DNA of 64,000 nt, taken from the NCBI RefSeq assembly GCF_001682385.1, contig NZ_CP016210.1, positions 2,728,001 to 2,792,000 of the forward strand. The letters run 5' to 3'. Position numbers and translations under genes: made by a program. Each line of letters opens with the position of its first letter. Within the stretch, counting starts at the first letter, position 1. Below are positions 45,188 through 54,805 of this stretch, one piece after another. This DNA is from Azoarcus olearius (GTDB lineage Bacteria > Pseudomonadota > Gammaproteobacteria > Burkholderiales > Rhodocyclaceae). A model generated the notes under the pieces. It was given only the letters and a program-made list of their open reading frames with translations, did no database searches and was not told the DNA's origin.

Positions 45188-45590
45188 GCCCCTCCCCTTC
45201 AAGGGGGTGAGCGGGGGTTTCGGCAAACATCGTTTCCCGCGCTGAACGAAGGAGCGCAGCGGAGGCTCCCGGGCTTGCCTGACTTGCTCCCCTCCCCTCC
45301 CAGGGGGCGTAGGCGGGGTTTCGCAGAGCCTCGCTCTGCGCCGCCGAAGCGGCGGAGCGAAGCGAAGACTCCCGGGCTGGTCTGTTTTGCCCCCTCCCCT
45401 TCAAGGGGAGGGCTGGGGTGGGGATGGGGTTAGGCATGGCGCACCCTGAACCCCATCCCCCTCCCAACCTCCCCCTTGAAGGGGGAGGAGACAGCAGGCC
45501 CAAACCAGTCTCGGCTCCGCCTCGCCGCTGCGCAGGCGTCGAGCTACGCTCGCCGAAACCCCTGCTCCGCCCCCTTGAAGGGCGAGGAGA
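45188..45590. repeat. Large mosaic repeat array between dmpN and dmpO
   Basis: Nearly the whole 502-base gap. Boundaries are CCCCTTCAAGGGG-type palindromes near 45190, 45293, 45388, 45470 and 45572. Between them are the GGCAAACATCG module (reversed relative to 30.2 kb), the GGCGGGGTTTCGCAGAGCCTC module (reversed copy of 42.35 kb), the inverted GGGGATGGGG arm pair, and the GGCGTCGAGCTACGCTCGCC module (reversed copy of 42.15 kb). No coding sequence is visible; the long frames are chance products of GC content. Confidence 0.9.
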
Positions 45591-45619
45591 CAGCATCCCC
45601 TGCCCCGCCCAGCCCCGCC

Positions 45620-47173
45620 TCAAACGTTCTTCGTCGCCTGCCCCCGCCACGCATCGAAGTTCTTCTGGTCCTCCGAGCCCTCGAAATCCAGGTTGTCGCG
45701 GCCGAATTCCAGGTGGTAGTACTGCAGCACCGCAGCCAGCGGGTCGAAGCCTTCGGCGGTGGGATCGGTGCCTTCGGGGAAGCAGTTGCCCTGGTAGATC
45801 TGGTGCACCGGCAGCCAGGACTGCACGTATTTCTCCGGCTCGTGCTCGAAGATCTCTTTGCAGTGGTCGGAGCAGAAGTGGTACTTGGTGCCCTGGTAAT
45901 CGACCTCGCGGTAGCAGATCTTGGTGGGGTCGCCGGGCTCGGTGAACAGCATCGGGATCTGGCAGGTCTGGCACAGCATGGGCAGCGTCTTGTTGTAGAA
46001 GCGGTTGCCCTTGGCCGCCTGCTCGCGCCAGAACTCCAGGCGCGGCCGGTAGTACTTGTCGAAGCTCTCGGGGTACTTGGCCGAGAGCCAGTCCATCTCT
46101 TCCTTTTCCGGCACCCAGGTGTGGAAGGCGGCCGCGGCGCCGTAGTTGTAGAAGGTGCCCCAGGCCTGGTGCGAGAGGTGATCCTTCTCCAGCGCGATGG
46201 TCTCGGCGCACTTGGGCATCTTGATGCCGTAGCGGGCCAGATCCTTGAACAGCGCGCCGCCGTTCTCCTCGAAATACACCTCCCAGGCTTCCTTCCAGCT
46301 CATCGTCCGCTTGGGCAGCATGTAGTCCATCATCATCGCCACCAGCGTCAGCACGCGGTAGCCGCGCCAGGTCCATTTGTCGATCCAGCGCTGCACGATG
46401 GGCAGGTTGTCCGGGTCCTGTTCGAGGATGAACTTGATCACCTCGAGGCCCAGCGTCATGTGGCGCGCCTCGTCCGACTGCGCGGAGAAGCCGAAGGTCA
46501 TCGTGCCCATGTCGCCGTTGTAGGCGGCGCCGGAGACGAAGGGCACGAACAGCAGGTTGGTCAGCACGTACTCGAACGAGAAGCCGATCGACACCAGGAA
46601 TTCGAAAGGGCCGGCGGTGACCGCGTCGTCGAAGAAGCTCTTCGGCACGGAGAGGTACCACACCCGGTCGTGCATGTGACGAAAGTCGTGCAGGCCGTTG
46701 TAGTGCTTGTTGTAGTTGGAGAGCGCGTGGATCTGGGTCTGGGCGTGGCGGATCTCGTCCAGCGACTGCATCAAGCACGCCACCCGCGGGCCGGCGCCGG
46801 GGAAGGCGCGGCCGGCGTGGGCGAAGCCGCGGTGGGCCATGTATTCCAGCGGGCTGACGCCGGTGAGGAAGAGCTTCACCGTGTTGATGTAGCGCGCATC
46901 GGTGACGCCGAGGTGGCCGTTGTTCTGGGCGTAGGCGTCGATGATGGCGTAGAGCTTGCGCTCCTTTTCCGCCTGGTACTTCCAGTAGGCGTCCATGGTC
47001 AGGCGGAACGGGTCTTCCCACTTGTCCCAGTCGTGGATCTTGATGCCTTCGTAGCTGGCGTAGGGGTAGATGTCCTCCTTCTTCTGGTAGGACGGCTCCC
47101 AGTCCAGGCCGCGGGTCATGACCTGGTACTTCTCCTTCAGGCCGAGCTTCTTCTTGGCGACTTGCATGTCCAT
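45620..47173 (-). CDS. dmpN: Phenol hydroxylase large subunit P3 (diiron)
   Basis: 517 residues; the catalytic alpha subunit that hydroxylates phenol to catechol. Carboxylate-bridged diiron ligands are all present at E110, E140/H143 (DEIRH), E201 and E235/H238 (DEARH). The C-terminal part has a Cys-rich zinc/YHS-like segment (CQTCQIP then FCSDHCKEIF) as in DmpN. Length is normal. AGGAGA precedes the ATG. Confidence 0.98.
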   Translation of the reverse strand: MDMQVAKKKLGLKEKYQVMTRGLDWEPSYQKKEDIYPYASYEGIKIHDWDKWEDPFRLTMDAYWKYQAEKERKLYAIIDAYAQNNGHLGVTDARYINTVKLFLTGVSPLEYMAHRGFAHAGRAFPGAGPRVACLMQSLDEIRHAQTQIHALSNYNKHYNGLHDFRHMHDRVWYLSVPKSFFDDAVTAGPFEFLVSIGFSFEYVLTNLLFVPFVSGAAYNGDMGTMTFGFSAQSDEARHMTLGLEVIKFILEQDPDNLPIVQRWIDKWTWRGYRVLTLVAMMMDYMLPKRTMSWKEAWEVYFEENGGALFKDLARYGIKMPKCAETIALEKDHLSHQAWGTFYNYGAAAAFHTWVPEKEEMDWLSAKYPESFDKYYRPRLEFWREQAAKGNRFYNKTLPMLCQTCQIPMLFTEPGDPTKICYREVDYQGTKYHFCSDHCKEIFEHEPEKYVQSWLPVHQIYQGNCFPEGTDPTAEGFDPLAAVLQYYHLEFGRDNLDFEGSEDQKNFDAWRGQATKNV

Positions 47174-47201
47174 GTGGTGTCTCCTTTCTCGTGCGCCGCG
47201 C

Positions 47202-47471
47202 TCAGGCGTGCCAGCTCAGCGTCAGTTCGTCGTCGGTCTCGTCGATGTTTCCGGAGAGCGAGATCAGGTTGATGTGCAGCTCCTGCAGGTCGAAGTCGCG
47301 GCCGATGCGTTCCTCGATGCTGGCGCGGCGCACGGTGAGCCGGCCTTCGGCGTCGATCTTCACCATCGCCGGCGCTTCGTTGATGCGTGCCTGCGGGTTG
47401 TCGGCGGTGATCGCCTCGACGATCGGGCGGGTGTCTTCGTTGGCTTGCAGGGCAATGAAAACCGTGGACAT
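47202..47471 (-). CDS. dmpM: Phenol hydroxylase effector protein P2
   Basis: 89 residues. Cofactor-free regulatory protein (MmoB/DmpM family) that binds the hydroxylase and gates substrate access. STVFIALQANEDTRPIVEAI and the C-terminal DETDDELTLSWHA are characteristic. GAGGAG precedes the ATG at 47471; the upstream extension overlaps dmpL and is not used. Confidence 0.96.
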   Translation of the reverse strand: MSTVFIALQANEDTRPIVEAITADNPQARINEAPAMVKIDAEGRLTVRRASIEERIGRDFDLQELHINLISLSGNIDETDDELTLSWHA

Positions 47472-47481
47472 CGCGCGCTCC

Positions 47482-48477
47482 TCAGAGGGCCACGCCGGCC
47501 TTGGCCAGCCGGGTGTTGAACTGCTGGACGACGTCTTCGAGCGCTGCGTCGGCACCGCCGGCAAGCGCGATGCGGGCCACCGGCAGCAGCGCGACTGCCG
47601 CGCGGTCGCGCCAGTGGGCGATCCACTTTTCCAGTTGCGCCTTGTTGGCGGCGGATTCGGCCGCGGCGGTCTTCACCGTGGCATCCACCCACTTCTTCGT
47701 TTCGCCGTACCAGTCGGTCATGAACTGGGTGAGCATCGCCACCGCGGTACCACCCTTGGCGGCGAGCACGTCATCGACGATGGCTTCGAACACCAGCGGG
47801 TACAGCAGGCCGTCGAGCGCGACGTTCTGCGCCACGTAGAGTTCGAACGGGTCCTTCACGACGAAGCTGTCCTCGACGTAGCGGCGCAGGCCCTGCCAGG
47901 CGTCGTCGCTCATCCACGCCGCCTTGGCGTCGTCGAGCACCTCGACATCGCCCAGCAGCAGGCCGACGCGGGTGAGGTACTGGGCGATGCCGAGCTGATC
48001 CATCGATTGATAGATGCAGGGCTGGGTAAAGGCGGTGCCGTAACCGTAGGCGCAGATCGCGGCGTTGTTCATGTTGGCGCCCCAGGCCACGTGGCGCAGC
48101 GGCACCAGCAGCTTCAACACGGTGTCGCGCAGTTCCACCGGCAGATCGGCAGCGAGGCCGCGGCTTTCGACGAAGTCGAAGTTGGACTCGGCAGTGTCCT
48201 GCTGTTTGGCGCGGGCCAGGGTGTAGGCGCCGTAGTAGAACTGGCGCGGGTCCTTGAAGGCGTACCAGTCGGCCATGCGGATGGCGCTGCGGCTGGCGTC
48301 GAAGATGTCGTGCTGCGGGTCCCAGGTCGGCCGGTAGTGGAAGTTGTCGGTCGCCTGCAGGTCGAAGGTGCCTTCCTGATAGCGCGAGGCCGGCTTGTCG
48401 CCGCCGATGCGGCGGGCAACGTGGTCGAAGGTGTGGCGCAGTGGCTTGATGCTCACGGTGCGCAAGTCGATATGCAT
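47482..48477 (-). CDS. dmpL: Phenol hydroxylase beta subunit P1
   Basis: 331 residues; the ferritin-like beta subunit that packs against DmpN and lacks iron ligands. Recognised by IKPLRHTFDHVARRIGGDKPASRYQ-type N-terminus and HVAWGANMNNAAICAYGYGTA. Full length. A very strong GGAGGAGACC site. Confidence 0.96.
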   Translation of the reverse strand: MHIDLRTVSIKPLRHTFDHVARRIGGDKPASRYQEGTFDLQATDNFHYRPTWDPQHDIFDASRSAIRMADWYAFKDPRQFYYGAYTLARAKQQDTAESNFDFVESRGLAADLPVELRDTVLKLLVPLRHVAWGANMNNAAICAYGYGTAFTQPCIYQSMDQLGIAQYLTRVGLLLGDVEVLDDAKAAWMSDDAWQGLRRYVEDSFVVKDPFELYVAQNVALDGLLYPLVFEAIVDDVLAAKGGTAVAMLTQFMTDWYGETKKWVDATVKTAAAESAANKAQLEKWIAHWRDRAAVALLPVARIALAGGADAALEDVVQQFNTRLAKAGVAL

Positions 48478-48553
48478 CTGGGTCTCCTCCTGGTGATGAG
48501 CGTGTCGTCAGCCGCTGGACGCGGCCTTGTGGAATGTCCGGGTGGCCGGATCG

Positions 48554-48817
48554 TCAGCGAAAGCGCTGCTGGGTGGCGTGGCGCAGCGTCCAGCCCCAGT
48601 CGTCCGCGTTGTCGTCCTGCGCGGTTCCGTGGGGCGGCAGGCGGACCACGGCGTTGCGTTCGCAGAAGGCCTCGAAGGCGGCGACGGGCAGCAGCATCTC
48701 CGCGCACAGTTCGGGTTCCCCGATCGCGAACTCGAACTCGACGAGACCGTCGGCGCGCTGTTCAATCAGGCGGACGAACTTGCGGCTGATGTCGATTGCG
48801 GGCTGCGTTGCGGGCAT
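48554..48817 (-). CDS. dmpK: Phenol hydroxylase assembly protein P0
   Basis: 87 residues. DmpK-type protein, not part of the active complex but needed for putting iron into the hydroxylase. SRKFVRLIEQRADGLVEFEFAIGEPEL and WGWTLRHATQQRF are typical. First gene of the hydroxylase operon; AGGAGTG before the ATG at 48817. A sigma-54 type promoter lies about 55 bases upstream. Confidence 0.93.
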   Translation of the reverse strand: MPATQPAIDISRKFVRLIEQRADGLVEFEFAIGEPELCAEMLLPVAAFEAFCERNAVVRLPPHGTAQDDNADDWGWTLRHATQQRFR

Positions 48818-48869
48818 GAGGCACTCCTGCGGTTTTGGTCGATCCGGCGGGGTCGCCGTGCCCTTCTCA

Positions 48870-48886
48870 GTCAAGCCGCGTGCCAG
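48870..48886 (-). promoter_or_regulatory. Candidate sigma-54 promoter of the dmpK operon
   Basis: Minus strand CTGGCACGCGGCTTGAC: TGGCAC and TTG are at the exact -24/-12 spacing of sigma-54 promoters. The -12 dinucleotide is GA instead of GC, the one departure from consensus. With DmpR divergent upstream and its palindromic sites at about -110 and -140, this is the likely start of the hydroxylase operon. Confidence 0.75.
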
Positions 48887-48921
48887 TTGGAGCAAGCCCC
48901 TGTTAGTTCAGCGATTTTTGT

Positions 48922-48935
48922 TTTTCTCGATATTT
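48922..48935. promoter_or_regulatory. Palindromic operator, copy 3 (degenerate), upstream of dmpK
   Basis: TTTTCTCGATATTT shares the eleven-base TCTCGATATTT core with copy 2 and lies between the sigma-54 promoter and the DmpR sites. The left arm is degenerate, so this is the weakest of the four copies. Confidence 0.4.
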
Positions 48936-48962
48936 TTTCGAAAAGCCGAACAAGAAAATCGA

Positions 48963-49007
48963 TGAATCATTTGATCAATCCGACTTATCAGTTGATCAAA
49001 TGATCAA
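48963..49007. promoter_or_regulatory. Two DmpR/XylR-type upstream activator sites
   Basis: TTGATCAAATGATCAA at 48992-49007 is an almost perfect match to the TTGATCAATTGATCAA activator palindrome of the XylR/DmpR family; a second copy, read on the minus strand as TTGATCAAATGATTCA, lies at 48963-48978. Centres are 29 bases apart, about three helical turns, and lie roughly 110 and 140 bases upstream of the predicted dmpK transcription start, as in the dmp Po promoter. Confidence 0.85.
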
Positions 49008-49055
49008 CTCGGCTTTGCGCGTCGCAGCACGGACGCACGGCGCGGAGTGCGCCAA

Positions 49056-49093
49056 AAGCACGACGGCCGCCCCCTTGCGGGAGGCGGCCGTCG
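49056..49093 (-). terminator. Intrinsic terminator after dmpQ
   Basis: CGACGGCCGCC at 49061-49071 pairs with GGCGGCCGTCG at 49083-49093; on the minus strand the stem is followed by TGCTTTTGG. It lies between the dmpQ stop and the DmpR sites and would separate dmpQ transcription from dmpK. Confidence 0.7.
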
Positions 49094-49116
49094 GCAGTCC
49101 GGAAGGACAGCGGTGC

Positions 49117-49434
49117 TCAGCGGCGGGGCGCGCACATCGCCTTGTTCAGCTTGCCCACCACCTGCAGCGCGAGATCGCTGGCGGGAAAGACGCGGCACGC
49201 GAGCACCACGCCCGCGCGCTCCTCGTCCTCGCTGATGCAGGCGCGGCTCATCTTGCGGGTTTCGAAGTCACCCGCGGTGACGCGCACCTTGCACACGCCG
49301 CAGCCGCCGCCCCGGCAACCCACCGGAATGCCGCGCCGCCCCAGCGCCTCCATGGCGCGCAGCAGGTTGTCGCGGCCGTCGCAGGCGAAGGTTTCGCCGT
49401 TGTCCTGGATGAGGACGGAATAGCGCTTGTCCAT
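49117..49434 (-). CDS. dmpQ: [2Fe-2S] ferredoxin, DmpQ/XylT type
   Basis: 105 residues, plant-type ferredoxin with cluster cysteines C40, C45, C48 and C80 (VGCRGGGCGVCKV, LACRVF). DmpQ/XylT ferredoxins reduce the active-site iron of catechol 2,3-dioxygenase after inactivation by oxidation. In Pseudomonas CF600 dmpQ is next to dmpB; here it is upstream of dmpK, beside the divergent dmpR. MDKRYSVLIQDNG is chosen as the start (49434). It seems to have its own promoter and terminator. Confidence 0.9.
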   Translation of the reverse strand: MDKRYSVLIQDNGETFACDGRDNLLRAMEALGRRGIPVGCRGGGCGVCKVRVTAGDFETRKMSRACISEDEERAGVVLACRVFPASDLALQVVGKLNKAMCAPRR

Positions 49435-49547
49435 CGTGTCGTCTCCTCCCGCCGATGCGTGCCGGCGTGATGTGGTTGGAATGATGATCCGGTCGAACGC
49501 GGCGCCGGATTGCAGCCGTTCATCCAAGAATCGTGCCGGCCAAAGCA

Positions 49548-49563
49548 ATAATCTCGAGATTAT
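49548..49563. promoter_or_regulatory. Palindromic operator, copy 4 (within the dmpQ promoter)
   Basis: ATAATCTCGAGATTAT, a perfect 16-base palindrome. It covers the spacer and -10 of the dmpQ promoter candidate and is also upstream of dmpR. It is followed by TTTCGTGTC, which also follows copy 1, so more than the palindrome is shared. Confidence 0.65.
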
Positions 49564-49576
49564 CATTTCGTGTCAA
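49548..49576 (-). promoter_or_regulatory. Candidate sigma-70 promoter of dmpQ
   Basis: Minus strand: consensus TTGACA (49571-49576), 17-base spacer, GATTAT (49548-49553), about 115 bases before dmpQ. The operator palindrome overlaps it, the classic place for a repressor. Confidence 0.6.
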
Positions 49577-49734
49577 AATCCCGCCGATCAATCCGATCAG
49601 CCGCCGGACCGTAGCGCGGCCGGAAAGCTGGGGTATCGTTACGGCTGACCACAAGACGGACGGGCCCCGATGCCCGACGCCACGCCCGCAGAGGCGAAGC
49701 CGGACCGCGTGCGGCACCGGCGCAAGGAGGAGAC

Positions 49735-51431
<1,697 letters not shown>

Positions 51432-51435
<4 letters not shown>

Positions 51436-52310
51436 CGCTGCCGGTTGGCGTCGCGGAATGCCGACGGCGACATGCCCTGCCGGCGCGCGAAGAAGCGCGA
51501 GAAATACGCGGGATCGCGGAAGCCGAGCGAATAGCTGATCGCGGTGACGTCGAGGTCGGAATACGCCAGCAGCCGGCGTGCCTCCAGCAGCAGGCGGTCG
51601 TGCAGCATCTGCTGCGCGCTGGCGCCGGTCTCGCTGCGGCAGTTGTTGTTGAGCTGGGCGGTCGATACCCCCAGCCGGCCGGCGTAGAAGGCGAGCGGCT
51701 GCCGCTCGCGGAAGTGGCGCTCGATCAGGTCGAGGAAGCGTTCGATGCGGTGGCGCACGCGGTCCTGCCTGCCGGCGCCGGTGGAGGCCCCGGCGGCGCG
51801 CGCGAGCCACACCACCACCAGCCCCAGGGTAGCCATCAGCACACTCAGGCGGCCGGGCTCGCCGCCGGCGTATTCGCGCGCGATGCGGCCGAAGCACATG
51901 CGCATCAGCGCCAGCGCCTCCTCGTCGTCCTCCAGCGGAATGTAGAGCGCGGTGTCGAGCTGGCCCTTCAGCTCCGGCGCCAGCGCCAGCAGTTCGCCGA
52001 GCAGGAAGTAGGGAATGGTGACGATGTGGCCGACCACGTCGCTGGAGAAGCGGAAGCCGTGGGCCTGGCGCGGCGGCATCATCACCACGCAGGGCGTGGC
52101 CAGCGGCGCGGCCTGCGTCTCCAGCGTCATGCCGGCGCCGCCCTCCTGCAGGAAGAGGATCTGCAGCAGGTTGTCGTGGCTATGCGGGGTGATTTCCCAA
52201 TCGTACAGGGCGCTGCGGTCCGCGATCGTCTCGTAGTGGATCGGCTCGGGCGTCGGCCACAGCTGCTGTTCGCCGAACAGCTTGTAAGTAGGGATGCTTT
52301 TTTCTTCCAC
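51432..52310 (-). CDS. AraC family regulator, probably PobR-like
   Basis: 292 residues. N-terminal cupin-like effector domain ([20 protein letters not shown], residues about 36-55) and two C-terminal HTH motifs ([49 protein letters not shown]). It is divergent from pobA with 166 bases between the starts, the arrangement of AraC-type PobR in pseudomonads, so 4-hydroxybenzoate is the probable effector. Confidence 0.92.
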
Positions 52311-52422
52311 CGGCGGTCCTGCGGCTGCTTGAGTGATCTGGAACCGAGCCTAATCGAATTTGCGAAAAGTACAAGTGATGACCCCGGCGAGTTCAAGCGC
52401 CCGCCCTCCCCCGCTCCTATAG

Positions 52423-53664
<1,242 letters not shown>

Positions 53665-53689
53665 TCGACGGCTGGCAGGGCAGCAACAC

Positions 53690-53724
53690 GGGGCGCGGCT
53701 TCAGGGCTGCGCCCCTTCTCGTTT
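53690..53724 (+). terminator. Intrinsic-type terminator after pobA
   Basis: GGGGCGC at 53690-53696 pairs with GCGCCCC at 53709-53715, followed by TTCTCGTTT. The T-run is interrupted, so efficiency is uncertain. Confidence 0.65.
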
Positions 53725-53736
53725 ACCGGGCAGGCG

Positions 53737-54798
53737 CTAATCGGGATCGGGGCTGGCGCTGCGGATGGCGGCGACCTCGGGCAGCACCGCGAGGAAGTGC
53801 TCGACCACCGCGGGGTCGAAAGCGCTGTCGGCGCGCTCGCGGATGAAGTCCACCGCCGCCTCCGTGGTCCACGGTCCTTTGTACGGACGGCGCGAGGTCA
53901 GCGCATCGAACACGTCCGCCACCGCCACGATGCGGCCCGCGAGCGGTATCGCCTCGCCCGCGAGGCCGTGGGGATAGCCGCTGCCGTCCCATTTTTCATG
54001 GTGGGTCAGCGCAATCTCGCGCGCCATCCGGAACAGTTCGGAGTCATCGCCCGCGAGCAGTTCGGCGCCGATCATGGTGTGGCTCTTCATGATTTCCCAC
54101 TCGTCCGGATCGAGCTGCCCCGGCTTGAGCAGGATGGCATCGGCGATGCCGATCTTGCCGATGTCGTGCATCGGGCTGGCGTGCAGGATCAGTTCGCAGG
54201 CGTCGGCGCTCCAGCCCAGGCGGGCGGCCAGCAGCGCGCAGCAGCGGCTCATGCGCACGATGTGCACGCCGGTTTCGTTGTCGCGGTATTCGGCCGCGCG
54301 GCCCAGCCGCCGCACCACGCTCAGGCGGGTTTCCTGCAGCTCGGCGGTACGCACCCGCACCATATCTTCCAGCACCGCCTGGCGGTCGTGCAGCAGGCGG
54401 GCGGCGAGCTGGGCTTCCAGCAGGTTGCGCACCCGCATCAGCAGCTCGACGCGGTCGAAAGGCTTGGCGACGAAGTCGCGCGCGCCGTGGTCGAGCGCCT
54501 TCAGCAGGAATTCGCGCCCCGCCTGCGCGGTGAGGATGACGATGGGCGGCAGCAGCGGATCCTGCAGCGCCTGCAACTGCGTCATCACCGCAAAGCCGTC
54601 CAGGTGCGGCATGTTGATGTCGAGCAGGATCAGGTCCGGCTTGACCTCCAGGTAGCGGGCCACCGCCTCGCGCGGGTCCTGCACCAGCGCGCAGGTGCCG
54701 TAGCCCTGGCTGCCGAGGATCTTCTCCAGCAGTTTGAGATTGGCCGGCTCGTCGTCGATCGCGAGGATGCGGGCAGTGGATGTCAGCGTTGCGGGCAT
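53737..54798 (-). CDS. Response regulator with HD-GYP domain
   Basis: 353 residues. N-terminal receiver with the phospho-acceptor in LILLDINMPHLDG (about D60); short linker; HD-GYP domain with MHDIGKIG (about 209) and the HHEKWDGSGYP signature (about 271). Such proteins hydrolyse cyclic-di-GMP. It follows the hybrid kinase by only seven bases on the same strand, so it is its probable target. It could offset the diguanylate cyclase at 6.3-9.3 kb. Confidence 0.95.
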   Translation of the reverse strand: MPATLTSTARILAIDDEPANLKLLEKILGSQGYGTCALVQDPREAVARYLEVKPDLILLDINMPHLDGFAVMTQLQALQDPLLPPIVILTAQAGREFLLKALDHGARDFVAKPFDRVELLMRVRNLLEAQLAARLLHDRQAVLEDMVRVRTAELQETRLSVVRRLGRAAEYRDNETGVHIVRMSRCCALLAARLGWSADACELILHASPMHDIGKIGIADAILLKPGQLDPDEWEIMKSHTMIGAELLAGDDSELFRMAREIALTHHEKWDGSGYPHGLAGEAIPLAGRIVAVADVFDALTSRRPYKGPWTTEAAVDFIRERADSAFDPAVVEHFLAVLPEVAAIRSASPDPD

Positions 54799-54805
54799 GG
54801 ATGCC

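Noticed and set aside
45144-47021. A 625-codon minus-strand frame from repeat DNA into dmpN
   Set aside because: It runs out of frame through dmpN and through the repeat array; the true dmpN frame ends at 45620.
48941-49007. Short A/T-rich palindromes as a replication or attachment site
   Set aside because: The TTGATCA repeats match DmpR/XylR activator sites at the right distance from a sigma-54 promoter, and no replication or integrase genes are present.
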